Shown piece after piece: positions 1-7,992 of a DNA stretch of 64,000 nt. Under the pieces are notes generated by a model. That model ran no database searches. It saw only the letters and a program-made list of their open reading frames with translations, and was not told the origin of the DNA. Source of the stretch: Nocardioides ferulae (lineage in GTDB: Bacteria > Actinomycetota > Actinomycetes > Propionibacteriales > Nocardioidaceae); assembly GCF_003660455.1 (NCBI RefSeq), contig NZ_QZVR01000020.1, forward strand, positions 52,062-116,061, written 5' to 3'. How positions within the stretch are numbered: position 1 is the stretch's first letter; the number at the start of each line of letters is the position of its first letter. Both the position numbers and the translations under genes were made by a program.

Positions 1-1
1 G

Positions 2-1471
2 ATCGCCTACATCTCGGGCCTGTCCCGGGCTACGAAGGCCGGCGTGGTGATCAAGGGCGGCGCCACCCTGGAGCAGTTGGCCGCAGCCGAGATCGTGCTC
101 TTCGACAAGACCGGCACCCTCACCCAGGGCCGCCCCAAGGTCGTCGACGTCGCCGTCGCGCCGGGGATCGACGCCACCCGGCTGGTGCAGCTGGCGGCCT
201 CGCTCGACCAGATGTCGCCGCACGTGCTGGCCACCTCGATCGTGGCGGCCGCGCACGCCCGGGGGCTGGTCCTGGAGGAGGCCACCGGGGTCGTCGAGGA
301 GCACGGCTACGGCCTCAGCGGCCGCGTCGGCGACCAGACGGTGGCGCTGGGCAAGCGCGCCTGGATCGCTCCGGAACCTGCCCCCGAGTGGGTGCAGCGG
401 GTCGGCCGCCGCGCCGCCCTCGACGGGTCGCTGACCGTGTTCGCGGCCGTCGACGGACAGCCGGCGGGCGCCTTCCTGCTCGAGGACGTGGTCCGCCCCG
501 ACGCACCACGCATGGTGCACGCCCTGCGCCAGGCCGGCATCGGCCGGGTCGTGCTGGTCACCGGCGACCGTGCCGACACCGCCGACACGATCGGCCGGAT
601 CGTCGGCACCGACGCGGTCCGCTCCGAGTGCGACCCGGCCGAGAAGCTCGCCGTGATCGAGGAGGAGCGTCTGGCCGGCCCGACGATCATGGTCGGGGAC
701 GGCGTCAACGACGCCCCGGCCCTCGCGGCCGCCGACGTCGGGGTCGCCCTGGCCGCGCGCGGCGCCACGGCGTCGTCGGAGGCGGCCGACGTCGTGCTGA
801 CCGTGGACCGGGTCGACGCCCTGGCCGACGCGGTGCTGATCGCGCAGCGGTCGCGGCGGATCGCCCGCCAGGCCGTGTGGCTCGGGATGGGGCTCTCGCT
901 GGCGGCGATGGTGATCGCGGCCATTGGCTACCTGCCGCCCGCCGGTGGCGCCGTGCTCCAGGAGGTCATCGACCTGCTCGCGATCGGGCTCGCCCTGCGC
1001 GCGGTGCTGCCCGGCCGCACCCACACCGTGGTGCTGTCGTCCGAGGACGTCGCGATGGGCCGGGTGCTGCGCGCCGAACACGACGCGTCGCTGGCCGTGG
1101 TCGAGGAGATCCGGGCGGTCGCCGACGGTCTCTCCTCCCCCGGCGCCGACCTCGAGCCGGCGCGACGGCTGCTGGTCCGGCTGCGCGGGGACCTGCTGCC
1201 CCACGAACGCGCCGACGAGGCGCAGCTGGTGCCGATCGTGGCCCGCGCCCTCGGCCCCGGCACGACGTACGCACTGACCCGCACGCACGCCGAGATCGAG
1301 CACCTGGTCTCCCGGGTGGGGCGGCTGCTCGAGGAGTGGCCGAGCGGCCCGTCACAGCCGGAGGACCTGGTCGAGCTGCGACGACTGCTCTACGGGCTGT
1401 ACGGCGTGCTGCGGCTGCACAACGCCCAGGAGGAGGAGATCGCGTTCAGCCTGCTGCCGGCGCAGGCGTGA
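2..1471 (+). CDS. Heavy-metal P-type ATPase with C-terminal hemerythrin-like domain (5' end outside window)
   Basis: Membrane ATPase that would export or import a transition metal ion. The reading frame is open from base 2, so the metal-binding and first membrane segments lie upstream of the window. Visible are the phosphorylation motif DKTGTLT (about 104-124), the GDGVNDAPAL hinge motif (about 691-720) and one last hydrophobic pair near 890-1010. About 145 further residues follow the usual end of the family. They carry spaced His and Glu residues (EHDASL, LPHERADE, RTHAEIEH, LHNAQEEE), as in hemerythrin HHE cation-binding four-helix bundles. The ATPase family is certain. The metal is not determinable here because the CPC/SPC membrane motif is missing from the window. 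The hemerythrin call rests on the His/Glu pattern. Confidence 0.88.
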   Translation: MAYISGLSRATKAGVVIKGGATLEQLAAAEIVLFDKTGTLTQGRPKVVDVAVAPGIDATRLVQLAASLDQMSPHVLATSIVAAAHARGLVLEEATGVVEEHGYGLSGRVGDQTVALGKRAWIAPEPAPEWVQRVGRRAALDGSLTVFAAVDGQPAGAFLLEDVVRPDAPRMVHALRQAGIGRVVLVTGDRADTADTIGRIVGTDAVRSECDPAEKLAVIEEERLAGPTIMVGDGVNDAPALAAADVGVALAARGATASSEAADVVLTVDRVDALADAVLIAQRSRRIARQAVWLGMGLSLAAMVIAAIGYLPPAGGAVLQEVIDLLAIGLALRAVLPGRTHTVVLSSEDVAMGRVLRAEHDASLAVVEEIRAVADGLSSPGADLEPARRLLVRLRGDLLPHERADEAQLVPIVARALGPGTTYALTRTHAEIEHLVSRVGRLLEEWPSGPSQPEDLVELRRLLYGLYGVLRLHNAQEEEIAFSLLPAQA

Positions 1472-1474
1472 CGC

Positions 1475-1531
1475 CGAGTGACGTGGACGGCAGGCCGATC
1501 GCGGTCGCGGACCTGCCGTCCACGTCACTCG
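1475..1531. terminator. Perfect 20-bp stem hairpin after the ATPase gene
   Basis: Arms at 1475-1494 and 1512-1531 are exact reverse complements with a 17-base loop. The hairpin starts four bases after the ATPase stop codon. There is no T-run, as is common for terminators in GC-rich actinobacteria. A role as terminator is inferred. A protein-binding palindrome for the following gene is also possible. Confidence 0.6.
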
Positions 1532-1604
1532 CGATGATGGGCAGTGTGCCGCAGTGTGGCATGGGCCACTTGAGCCGGGCGGCGCCCCGGCGCACCGTGC
1601 AGGG

Positions 1605-2843
1605 GTGGACACCGCAGAGCGCACCCTCATCGACCCCACCCACTTCCGCGAGGTGATGGGCCACTACCCGACCGGAGTCGCGGTGGTGACCGGCGTCGTG
1701 GACGGCGAACCGGTCGGCATGGTCGTCGGCACCTTCAGCAGCGTGTCGATGGACCCGCCCCTGGTGGCGTTCATGCCGCAGGTCGGTTCGCGCACGTGGG
1801 ACCGGCTGACGCTGGCCCCCGCGCTGTGCGTGAACGTGCTCGCGCACGACCAGCTGGAGCTGTGCCGGACGATGGCGGTGCCGCGCCCGGACAAGTTCGA
1901 CGGCGTCGACTGGGTGCCGTCGACGCTGGGGGCGCCGGTGCTGACCGACGCAGTGGCGCACGTGCACTGCCGGCAGCAGTCGGTGGTGGAGGCGGGCGAC
2001 CACTGGATCGTGCTGTGCGCGGTGGAGGGGATGGAGGTGACCCGCCCGGCGACGCCGCTGCTGTTCTTCCAGGGCGGCTACGGCGGCTTCTCCCCCGCCG
2101 GGATGGCGGCGAAGGCCGACGCCGAGCTGATCACGGCCGTGCGCCTGGGCGACCGCGCCCGGCCGCAGGTGGAGCGGCTGGCCTCGCGGCTGGAGTGCGA
2201 GGCGGCGGCGCTGGTCGCGATCAGCCCCGACGAGCTGACCACGGCGGTGAGCGCCTACGGCGGCTCGGCGACGATGGTGGAGCCGCTGGGCCAGCGGGTC
2301 CCGCTGATCCCGCCGATCGGTGAGGCGTACGTCGCCGGGGCGGCGCCCGAGGTCGTCGAGCGGTGGCTGGCCAAGGTCGGCCCGAACGAGCCGGGGCTGG
2401 TCGAGTGCTACCGGAGCCGGCTGGCCGCGGTGGCCGAGCGGGGCGTGGCGTTGAGCATGGTGGGGCCGGGTGCGCGCAGCGACTACCAGCGGCTGCACGA
2501 GGCGCTCGCGGAGTACGCCTCGGGCGAGCTCACCCCGGCGCGGGAGCGGGCGGTGCGGACGGTGCTGGCGCAGACCCGCCACTTCTTCGACGAGCTCGAC
2601 GTGCTGCCCGACGAGACCTACGACGTCGGCGCGGTCGTCGTACCGGTGCACGGGCCGGACGGCCGGGTGGCGATGGTCCTGCGGATCACCCAGCTGCCCG
2701 CCGGCATGCCCGGCCGGGTCGTGAACGGCTGGATCGAGGAGCTCCGCACCGCTGCTGGGTGCGTCGAACGGGACCTGGTCGGTCGTGGCGCGCAGCAGGC
2801 GTCGGACTACCGGGACTGGTGGGAGGCCGACTTCCCGATGTGA
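1605..2843 (+). CDS. Flavin reductase fused to an IclR-type ligand-binding domain
   Basis: Residues 1 to about 165 form a flavin reductase-like FMN-binding split barrel (HYPTGVAVVTG, FSSVSMDPPLVAFMP, DKFDGVDW, HVHC). This class uses NAD(P)H to make reduced flavin for two-component monooxygenases. The remaining 240 or so residues resemble the effector-binding domain of IclR regulators (RLASRLECEAAALVAI, YRSRLAAVAERGVALS, VGAVVVPVHGPDGRVAMVL) but without the helix-turn-helix. It is a plausible partner of the HsaA-like oxygenases at 7993 and 17647, which have no other reductase in the window. The C-terminal domain may sense substrate, by analogy with the HPA hydroxylase reductase C1, whose extra regulatory domain controls activity. 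The start is uncertain: GTG 1605 gives a family-like N-terminus, while ATG 1554 adds 17 atypical residues. Confidence 0.8.
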   Translation: MDTAERTLIDPTHFREVMGHYPTGVAVVTGVVDGEPVGMVVGTFSSVSMDPPLVAFMPQVGSRTWDRLTLAPALCVNVLAHDQLELCRTMAVPRPDKFDGVDWVPSTLGAPVLTDAVAHVHCRQQSVVEAGDHWIVLCAVEGMEVTRPATPLLFFQGGYGGFSPAGMAAKADAELITAVRLGDRARPQVERLASRLECEAAALVAISPDELTTAVSAYGGSATMVEPLGQRVPLIPPIGEAYVAGAAPEVVERWLAKVGPNEPGLVECYRSRLAAVAERGVALSMVGPGARSDYQRLHEALAEYASGELTPARERAVRTVLAQTRHFFDELDVLPDETYDVGAVVVPVHGPDGRVAMVLRITQLPAGMPGRVVNGWIEELRTAAGCVERDLVGRGAQQASDYRDWWEADFPM

Positions 2844-2869
2844 GGGCGCGACCACCCGGGCCACGACGG

Positions 2870-4120
2870 TCAGACCGGAGCTCGCGCGTTCCTGAACGGG
2901 GTGGCGGCGAGACCGACGGCGACGAGGGCGAACGCCGACGCCGCGACGAGGAGCATCGACCGGACGCCCACGGCGTCGGCCAGCACACCGGCGATGGGCG
3001 CCACGACCACCACGACGGCCCGGTTGATCGACCGCAGTGTCGTGTTGGTGCGGGCCTGCAGCTCGTCGGGCGTGACGAGCTGCCGGTAGCTCATCTCGTG
3101 CGAGTTGCTGATCCCCATCGCCAGCCCGTAGAGCCCTTGACCCAGCCCCAGCACCCCCACGGCGTACGCCGACTCGCCGGCGAGCAGCATCGCCACCACG
3201 GCGGCCGTGGTGACCAGGTGGCACAGGATGATCGTCCGGCCGGTGCCGAGCCGACGGCCGACCGAGGTCGTGACCGCGGCGCCGAGCACGGCGCCGATGC
3301 CACCGGCAGCGCCGACGACCCCGAACTGCGCCGCCCGGAGGTCGAGCACGAGGAACGCGTAGGGCGCCAGCACGACGCCGACGATGGCGTTGCCGACGAA
3401 CCAGGCGTGCGTCGCGATCGCCAGGGTGCGGAGCCCTGAGCGTCCGTAGGCCCAGCGGACGCCGTCCGCGATCTCGCCGGCGAGGGCGCGAGCAGTGACC
3501 CCGGTGCGTGGCGGCGGCTCGTCCAGCTCGATCCGGCGCAGCGTAAGCGCGGAGTAGAGGTAGGTGGCCGAGTCCAGGAGGACCGCGAGCGGCGCTCCGA
3601 CGGCGCTGACGAGCACGCCACCGATCGCAGGCCCCGCTGTCGATGCCACCGCGTCGGCGCCGTCGACCCGCGCGTGAGCGGGCTGCAGCTGGCCCGGCTC
3701 GACCAGGCGCGGCAGCAGCGACATCGTCGCTGCCATGTTGACCACGGCGGCGGTCCCGTAGGCGAAGACGATGGCCAGCAGCACCGGCAGCGGGAGCAGG
3801 TCCCCCCACCACAGCACCGGGATGGCCAGCAGCAGGACAGCCTGGGCGACGTCGGTGCGAATCATCAGCGGGAGCCGGCGCCTGCCGTCGACCAGGGCTC
3901 CCACGACGAGCCCGAAGACCAGGTAGGGCAGCCACCGCGCGGCGTTCAGCCACCCCACGTGCGTAGCGGTCCCGTCGAGGGTCAGCACGACCAGCGCCTG
4001 CAGCGCGAACAGCGTGACGTAGGTGCCCAACCCCGAGACCGCCGCAGCGCGCCAGTAGTGCAGGAACGGCCGGGAGATGAAGACCCCGCCCTCGCTCACG
4101 CGCCGCAGTCTTCCATCCAT
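2870..4120 (-). CDS. MFS transporter, drug-efflux type
   Basis: Polytopic inner-membrane protein of 416 residues with about twelve hydrophobic segments, the usual length for major facilitator exporters of the EntS/macrolide-efflux type. Visible are the cytoplasmic loop motif GALVDGRRRLPLMI between segments 2 and 3 and a related region in the second half (GRRLGTGRTII). It would couple proton entry to export of a small lipophilic compound. The gene converges on the flavin reductase with a 26-base gap and stands alone. The substrate cannot be read from the sequence. Confidence 0.8.
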   Translation of the reverse strand: MDGRLRRVSEGGVFISRPFLHYWRAAAVSGLGTYVTLFALQALVVLTLDGTATHVGWLNAARWLPYLVFGLVVGALVDGRRRLPLMIRTDVAQAVLLLAIPVLWWGDLLPLPVLLAIVFAYGTAAVVNMAATMSLLPRLVEPGQLQPAHARVDGADAVASTAGPAIGGVLVSAVGAPLAVLLDSATYLYSALTLRRIELDEPPPRTGVTARALAGEIADGVRWAYGRSGLRTLAIATHAWFVGNAIVGVVLAPYAFLVLDLRAAQFGVVGAAGGIGAVLGAAVTTSVGRRLGTGRTIILCHLVTTAAVVAMLLAGESAYAVGVLGLGQGLYGLAMGISNSHEMSYRQLVTPDELQARTNTTLRSINRAVVVVVAPIAGVLADAVGVRSMLLVAASAFALVAVGLAATPFRNARAPV

Positions 4121-4318
4121 GTGCCGAGTGACCCGTCAGATGCTCGTGGGGGTGTCCAGCATCCAGGGGATCCTGTGTCCGGGAGCATGCCGCCTCCGGT
4201 GCCGTCAGGCGACATTGGGAAGTCTTCGGCTGCCGGTGTGGTCGACGAGGTAGAACCCGCCGTCGCCGGGCAGGCTCGACCACGGGAGCGCTCAGAGCAG
4301 TCGGGCTAGCCTTCCCGG

Positions 4319-4954
4319 ATGAACGCCCGAAGGCTGCTCCTCGGCGACTGGACCCCCTGGTTCCGCGACGGCATCGACGTGCTGCGGGTCGTCCTCGTGA
4401 TCGCGATGGTCGCCGCGTTCGCCGCCGGCGAGGTCGCCGGCGGCCTGGCCCTCGGGTTCGCCGCCGCCCTCGCCCTCGTGGCACGCCTGGTCAACCTGCC
4501 GCGCCCCTACGACTTCGGCTTCGTCCTCGTGCTGACGCTGCACGCGCTCGGCGAGGCGTTCGGCTGGTACGACTCGCTGGGGTGGTTCGACCGGGTCGTC
4601 CACGTCGTGCTGCCCTGCCTCGCCGCCCCGGTGATCTACATCGGGCTCGCCAGGCTGGACGTGCTCCCCGACCCGCGCGACGACACCCACGTGCGGCACT
4701 ACGTCGGCATGGCGATGGTCGCGTTCTGCATCGGCATGGCCGTCGGGGGCCTCTGGGAGATCGTCGAGTTCAGCTCCGACGGCCTCCTCGACACGGCCCT
4801 GTCGGAGGGCAACGCCGACACCGTCGGCGACCTCGTGGCCGACGCGGTCGGCTCGGCGCTCGGCGCCCTCCTGCTGGTCGCGTGGGCCGTCTGGGGCTGG
4901 GGGTCGGTACGCCGGGTCACCGGCGTCAACACCTACGAGGCCACCGAGGCCTGA
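4319..4954 (+). CDS. Integral membrane protein, DUF2238/YjdF-like
   Basis: A 211-residue protein with about six hydrophobic segments. Conserved-looking polar residues sit inside the membrane part: WFDRVVHVVLP, GGLWEIVEFSSD and NADTVGDLVADAVGS, a pattern seen in the DUF2238 (YjdF) family, whose biochemical role is not established. A start at ATG 4319 is supported by the immediately following coding character, but no Shine-Dalgarno sequence is evident. A near-canonical actinobacterial -10 (TAGCCT) lies a few bases upstream, so the mRNA may be leaderless. The gene converges on the DUF488 gene, separated by one base. Confidence 0.65.
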   Translation: MNARRLLLGDWTPWFRDGIDVLRVVLVIAMVAAFAAGEVAGGLALGFAAALALVARLVNLPRPYDFGFVLVLTLHALGEAFGWYDSLGWFDRVVHVVLPCLAAPVIYIGLARLDVLPDPRDDTHVRHYVGMAMVAFCIGMAVGGLWEIVEFSSDGLLDTALSEGNADTVGDLVADAVGSALGALLLVAWAVWGWGSVRRVTGVNTYEATEA

Positions 4955-4955
4955 G

Positions 4956-5552
4956 CTATCCGGCAGCCGGGTCAGCCGGGTAGAACAGCTCGTCCCCCAC
5001 CCGCCGCGCCCCCTCGGCGGGAGCATGAGCGGTTCGCCGCCCGTCGTGCGCGAGGTGCTCGACCTCCGCGCCGTGCAGCAGCACCGCGGCGTCGCTGATC
5101 ATCCGCCGGTGACAGCGCCACCACAGCGACTCGCTGCACATCACCGCCACCACCCGGCCCTGCGCCGCCTCGCCCAGCACCTCCCGCAGCGCCTCGCCGA
5201 AATCGGTCGTGCGCATGTGGGCGGCGTACCCCCGGAACGCGGCGACCTTCCACCACCCGTCCACGTCGTCCTCGCCTGCGGGCACCCGGCGCCGACCGCC
5301 CAACCGCGGCTCCCACCGGTAGGCGACACCCTCCGCCGGCAGCCACTCGGCGAGCGCGTCGCTGCTCACATCGGGGTTGCGACGGCTGCCCGGGAACCGC
5401 CGGACGTCGACGAGCAGCTCGACCCCGGCGTCAGTCAGCAGCGCCGCCAGCTCCGCCCGACCCGCCGTCCCGTGACCGACGGTCAGCAGCCGCCCGGGCG
5501 CGGCTCCCGCACCGCTCACCCGGAACCGCCCGGTCCGACCGGCGGGCGCCAC
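4956..5552 (-). CDS. DUF488 domain protein
   Basis: Small cytoplasmic protein of 198 residues with the DUF488 signature spread along its length: LLTVGHG near the N-terminus, VDVRRFPGSRRNPD, the RLGGRRR segment, DFGEALREV, and the cysteine-containing VMCSESLWWRCHRR toward the C-terminus. The two cysteines and the arginine-rich strand suggest a nucleotide- or metal-related active site, but no function is proven for the family. Its start lies inside the end of the MarR gene (37-base overlap), so the two are co-transcribed and probably translationally coupled. Confidence 0.8.
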   Translation of the reverse strand: MAPAGRTGRFRVSGAGAAPGRLLTVGHGTAGRAELAALLTDAGVELLVDVRRFPGSRRNPDVSSDALAEWLPAEGVAYRWEPRLGGRRRVPAGEDDVDGWWKVAAFRGYAAHMRTTDFGEALREVLGEAAQGRVVAVMCSESLWWRCHRRMISDAAVLLHGAEVEHLAHDGRRTAHAPAEGARRVGDELFYPADPAAG

Positions 5553-6022
5553 CCGTCCTCGTCACGGATCGCCCCCATCACCCGCCGGCTGATCGCCTGC
5601 AGCTGCCGCGCCTGGGCCTGGGTCAGCGGGTCGAGCACCAGCCTCCGGACCGTCGCGACGTGCCCCGGCGTGACCTCTTCGACCAACTGCACCCCGAGCT
5701 CGGTCAGGATCGCCAACGTGTAGCGCCCGTCCGCCGGGTCCGGCCGCCGCCGCAGCAGCCCCCGCTTCTCCAGGCGCACGGCAGCCCGCGACAGCCGCGA
5801 CAGCGAGCTGTTGGCGAAGCCCGCCAGCACGCTCATCCGCAGGGTCCGCCCCTCGGCCGCATCCAGCGCATAGAGGACGCCGTACTCGAAGTGCGTCAGC
5901 CCGGCATCGCGCTGCAATTGTGCGTCGAGTGCCGCCGGCAGCCACTCCAGCACGGTCGCCACGGCCGACCAGGTCTCGAGCTCGTCGCCCTCCAGTCGCG
6001 CGGACGAGGTGAGGTCGGACAT
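5516..6022 (-). CDS. MarR-family transcriptional regulator
   Basis: A 168-residue winged-helix DNA-binding protein. The central region LTHFEYGVLYALDAAEGRTLRMSVLAG followed by SSLSRLSRAAVRLEKRGLL and the wing RRPDPADGRYTL is typical for MarR dimers that lose DNA affinity on binding phenolic or other small ligands. It is divergent from the SDR gene at 6135, and the 112-base gap between them holds two MarR-type dyads. Autorepression and repression of the SDR are therefore likely. It overlaps the DUF488 gene downstream. Confidence 0.92.
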   Translation of the reverse strand: MSDLTSSARLEGDELETWSAVATVLEWLPAALDAQLQRDAGLTHFEYGVLYALDAAEGRTLRMSVLAGFANSSLSRLSRAAVRLEKRGLLRRRPDPADGRYTLAILTELGVQLVEEVTPGHVATVRRLVLDPLTQAQARQLQAISRRVMGAIRDEDGWRPPVGPGGSG

Positions 6023-6064
6023 GGCCGCACCCTACGCGACCGGACCGCTGGCCGACGCACCGGC

Positions 6065-6117
6065 TGACTTGCCTGAGCAAGTGAAACCACCTACGTTTCA
6101 CTTGCTCAGGCAAGTCA
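6065..6117. promoter_or_regulatory. Double MarR-type operator between the MarR and SDR genes
   Basis: A perfect inverted repeat with 23-base arms (6065-6087 and 6095-6117) and a 7-base centre. Each arm contains its own smaller dyad ACTTGC-N4-GCAAGT, at 6067-6082 and 6100-6115. The dyad centres are 33 bases apart, about three helical turns, so two dimers would sit on one DNA face. The TTGC-N4-GCAA core matches operators known for MarR proteins. Binding by the adjacent regulator is inferred from position. Confidence 0.8.
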
Positions 6118-6134
6118 AATGGAAGCAGGACGGC

Positions 6135-6926
6135 ATGGATCTGCAGCTCACCGGCAAGACCGCGTTCGTCAGCGGCTCCACCCAGGGCATCGGGTACGCC
6201 GTCGCCGAAGCGCTCCTGCGCGAGGGCGTCGCCGTCACGGTCAACGGCCGGGGCGCCGAGCGGGTGGCGGCGGCCGTCGCCCGACTCGAGGCGGCGGTTC
6301 CCGGCGCGAACGTCTCCGGACTGGCCGCCGACTTCTCGCAGCCCGAGCAGGTCGACCGGCTGCTCGACTCCCTCGACCAACCCGACATCGTGGTCAACAA
6401 CGTCGGCGTCTTCGAGCTCGCCCCCTTCGCCGACATCACCGACGACGACTGGCAGCGCTATCTCCAGGTCAACCTGATGAGCGGCGTCCGCCTCTCCCGC
6501 CACGCGCTCCCCGCCATGCTCGACCGGGGCTGGGGCCGGATCATCTTCATCGGCAGCGAGTCGGGCGTGAACGTGCCGGCCGACATGGTCCACTACGGCG
6601 TCACGAAGGCCGCGATGCTGGCGCTCGGCAACGGCCTGGCCAAGCTCACCCGCGGCACCGCGGTGACCGTCAACACGATCCTGGGTGGTCCGACCTACTC
6701 CGACGGGGTCGCCGCCGCGGTCACCCGGCTGGCCGAGGCGCAGTCGATGCCGGCCGCCACGCTGAAGGACGCCGTCGCCGCCCAGAACCGGACGTCGCTG
6801 CTGCAGCGCTTCATCGACCCGGCCGAACTGGCCGCCCTCGCGACCTACCTCGCCAGCCCGCTCTCCGCGGCCACCAACGGCGCGGCACTCCGCGCGGACG
6901 GCGGCACCCTCACCACCCTGCTGTGA
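6135..6926 (+). CDS. SDR-family NAD(P)-dependent oxidoreductase
   Basis: A 263-residue Rossmann-fold enzyme. Visible are the nucleotide-binding SGSTQGIG motif at the N-terminus, NNVG near residue 85, a serine in GSESG, and the catalytic YGVTK pair. The frame extends upstream to 6009, but that stretch crosses the operator. ATG 6135 is preferred because AGCAGGA lies just before it and the protein then starts like its family (MDLQLTGKTAFVSG). Control by the divergent MarR protein is likely. The substrate is unknown. Confidence 0.9.
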   Translation: MDLQLTGKTAFVSGSTQGIGYAVAEALLREGVAVTVNGRGAERVAAAVARLEAAVPGANVSGLAADFSQPEQVDRLLDSLDQPDIVVNNVGVFELAPFADITDDDWQRYLQVNLMSGVRLSRHALPAMLDRGWGRIIFIGSESGVNVPADMVHYGVTKAAMLALGNGLAKLTRGTAVTVNTILGGPTYSDGVAAAVTRLAEAQSMPAATLKDAVAAQNRTSLLQRFIDPAELAALATYLASPLSAATNGAALRADGGTLTTLL

Positions 6927-6968
6927 CCTCGCCGCACGCAGACATGGCGGACAAGGCGGACAGCACAG

Positions 6969-7007
6969 CCGACCGCCCCGGACGGGAGATCCGTCCGGGG
7001 CGGTCGG
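6969..7007. terminator. Bidirectional hairpin between convergent genes
   Basis: A perfect 17-bp stem (6969-6985 with 6991-7007) and a 5-base loop lie in the 102-base gap between the stops of the SDR and the extradiol dioxygenase genes. The location between two convergent genes and the strength of the stem support a shared rho-independent-like terminator. There is no clear T-tract. Confidence 0.75.
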
Positions 7008-7028
7008 GGGCATGGCGGCCCGACGCGG

Positions 7029-7937
7029 TCAGTCCGCGGCGAGCGGGTGCACGATGCCCGGCGGGCGGTTCTTCGCCTCCGGGTCGAGCTTGTGGCCCCA
7101 GATCGCGGCGGAGCCGTAGGTGTAGGGCACCCAGTCCTGGTTGACCTCGATGCCGTCGAAGCCGACCTCGACGTTGAACAGCGACGGCGTGGCGCAGTAG
7201 AAGCTGAACGTCTTGTCGTTGGTGTGCCGGCCCAGGCTCAGCGTGAGCGGCACGTCGTACTTGTCGAGCATGTCGTAGGCCGACCCGACGTCGTCGATCG
7301 ACTGCATCTGCAGCATCAGGTGGTTGAACACCGCGACGCCGGGCGGGCACTGGCCCAGCGCGAGCGTGTGGTGGCGTTCGTTGACGTGGTAGAACCGCGC
7401 GTTCAGCTGGCCGGGCACGATGATCTTGTCCGACAGCTTGAAGCCGAGCACGTCGTGGAAGAACCGGTGGCCGGCCTCGATGTCGGGCATCATCAGCAGC
7501 ACGTGGCCCAGGCCCTGGGTGCCGGTCACGAAGCCGGAGATCGCCCGGCCGGGCCGGAACGTCGCGGGGTAGAAGTGCTGGCCCCAGCTCACCTCGTGCG
7601 GGAAGCCCCACGGGTCGGTGAAGGTGACCAGCTGGTTCACGGCGCGGGCCTCGGCCAGCTCGGCGGAGCCGCGCTCGGCGGCCACCCCGGCGGCGCGCAG
7701 CCGCTCGAGGACGACGTCGAGGTCCTCCTCGTGGTCGACGGCCCAGCCGAAGTAGGCCACCGAGTCGGCCTCGGCGGGGTGCACCTGGATGCGCCAGGCG
7801 GCGTCGTCGACGCGCAGCCGCACCGAGCCGTCGGGTCCGTCCTCGGCGATCTCGGCGCCGAGGAACCCGGCCCCGAACTCGCGCCAGTCCTCCGATCGGG
7901 GTGAGTTCACCCCGAGGTAGGCGAGCGAAGTGATCAT
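7029..7937 (-). CDS. Type I extradiol ring-cleavage dioxygenase (BphC/HsaC-like)
   Basis: A 302-residue two-domain VOC-fold enzyme that would cleave a catechol next to its hydroxyl groups using Fe(II) and O2. The C-terminal domain shows the 2-His-1-Glu metal site in order: TQGLGHVLL, VAVFNHLMLQ and LFNVEVGFDG. The preserved HTLAL segment (second-shell His) and late Tyr (WVPYTYGSAAIW) also fit 2,3-dihydroxybiphenyl and steroid catechol dioxygenases. Length matches the family. It lies 55 bases downstream of an HsaA-like oxygenase gene on the same strand, so the product of that hydroxylase is the likely substrate. Confidence 0.9.
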   Translation of the reverse strand: MITSLAYLGVNSPRSEDWREFGAGFLGAEIAEDGPDGSVRLRVDDAAWRIQVHPAEADSVAYFGWAVDHEEDLDVVLERLRAAGVAAERGSAELAEARAVNQLVTFTDPWGFPHEVSWGQHFYPATFRPGRAISGFVTGTQGLGHVLLMMPDIEAGHRFFHDVLGFKLSDKIIVPGQLNARFYHVNERHHTLALGQCPPGVAVFNHLMLQMQSIDDVGSAYDMLDKYDVPLTLSLGRHTNDKTFSFYCATPSLFNVEVGFDGIEVNQDWVPYTYGSAAIWGHKLDPEAKNRPPGIVHPLAAD

Positions 7938-7992
7938 CTCTGGGTCTCCTGTGTGTGGTGGGGGTGCGAGTCGGACGGGGCTTGGCAGTGGT

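Noticed and set aside
1446..4484. Minus-strand open frame of 1012 codons
   Set aside because: Arg/Pro/Gly-rich translation without motifs, antisense to the flavin reductase and out of frame with the MFS gene; a GC-rich shadow frame.
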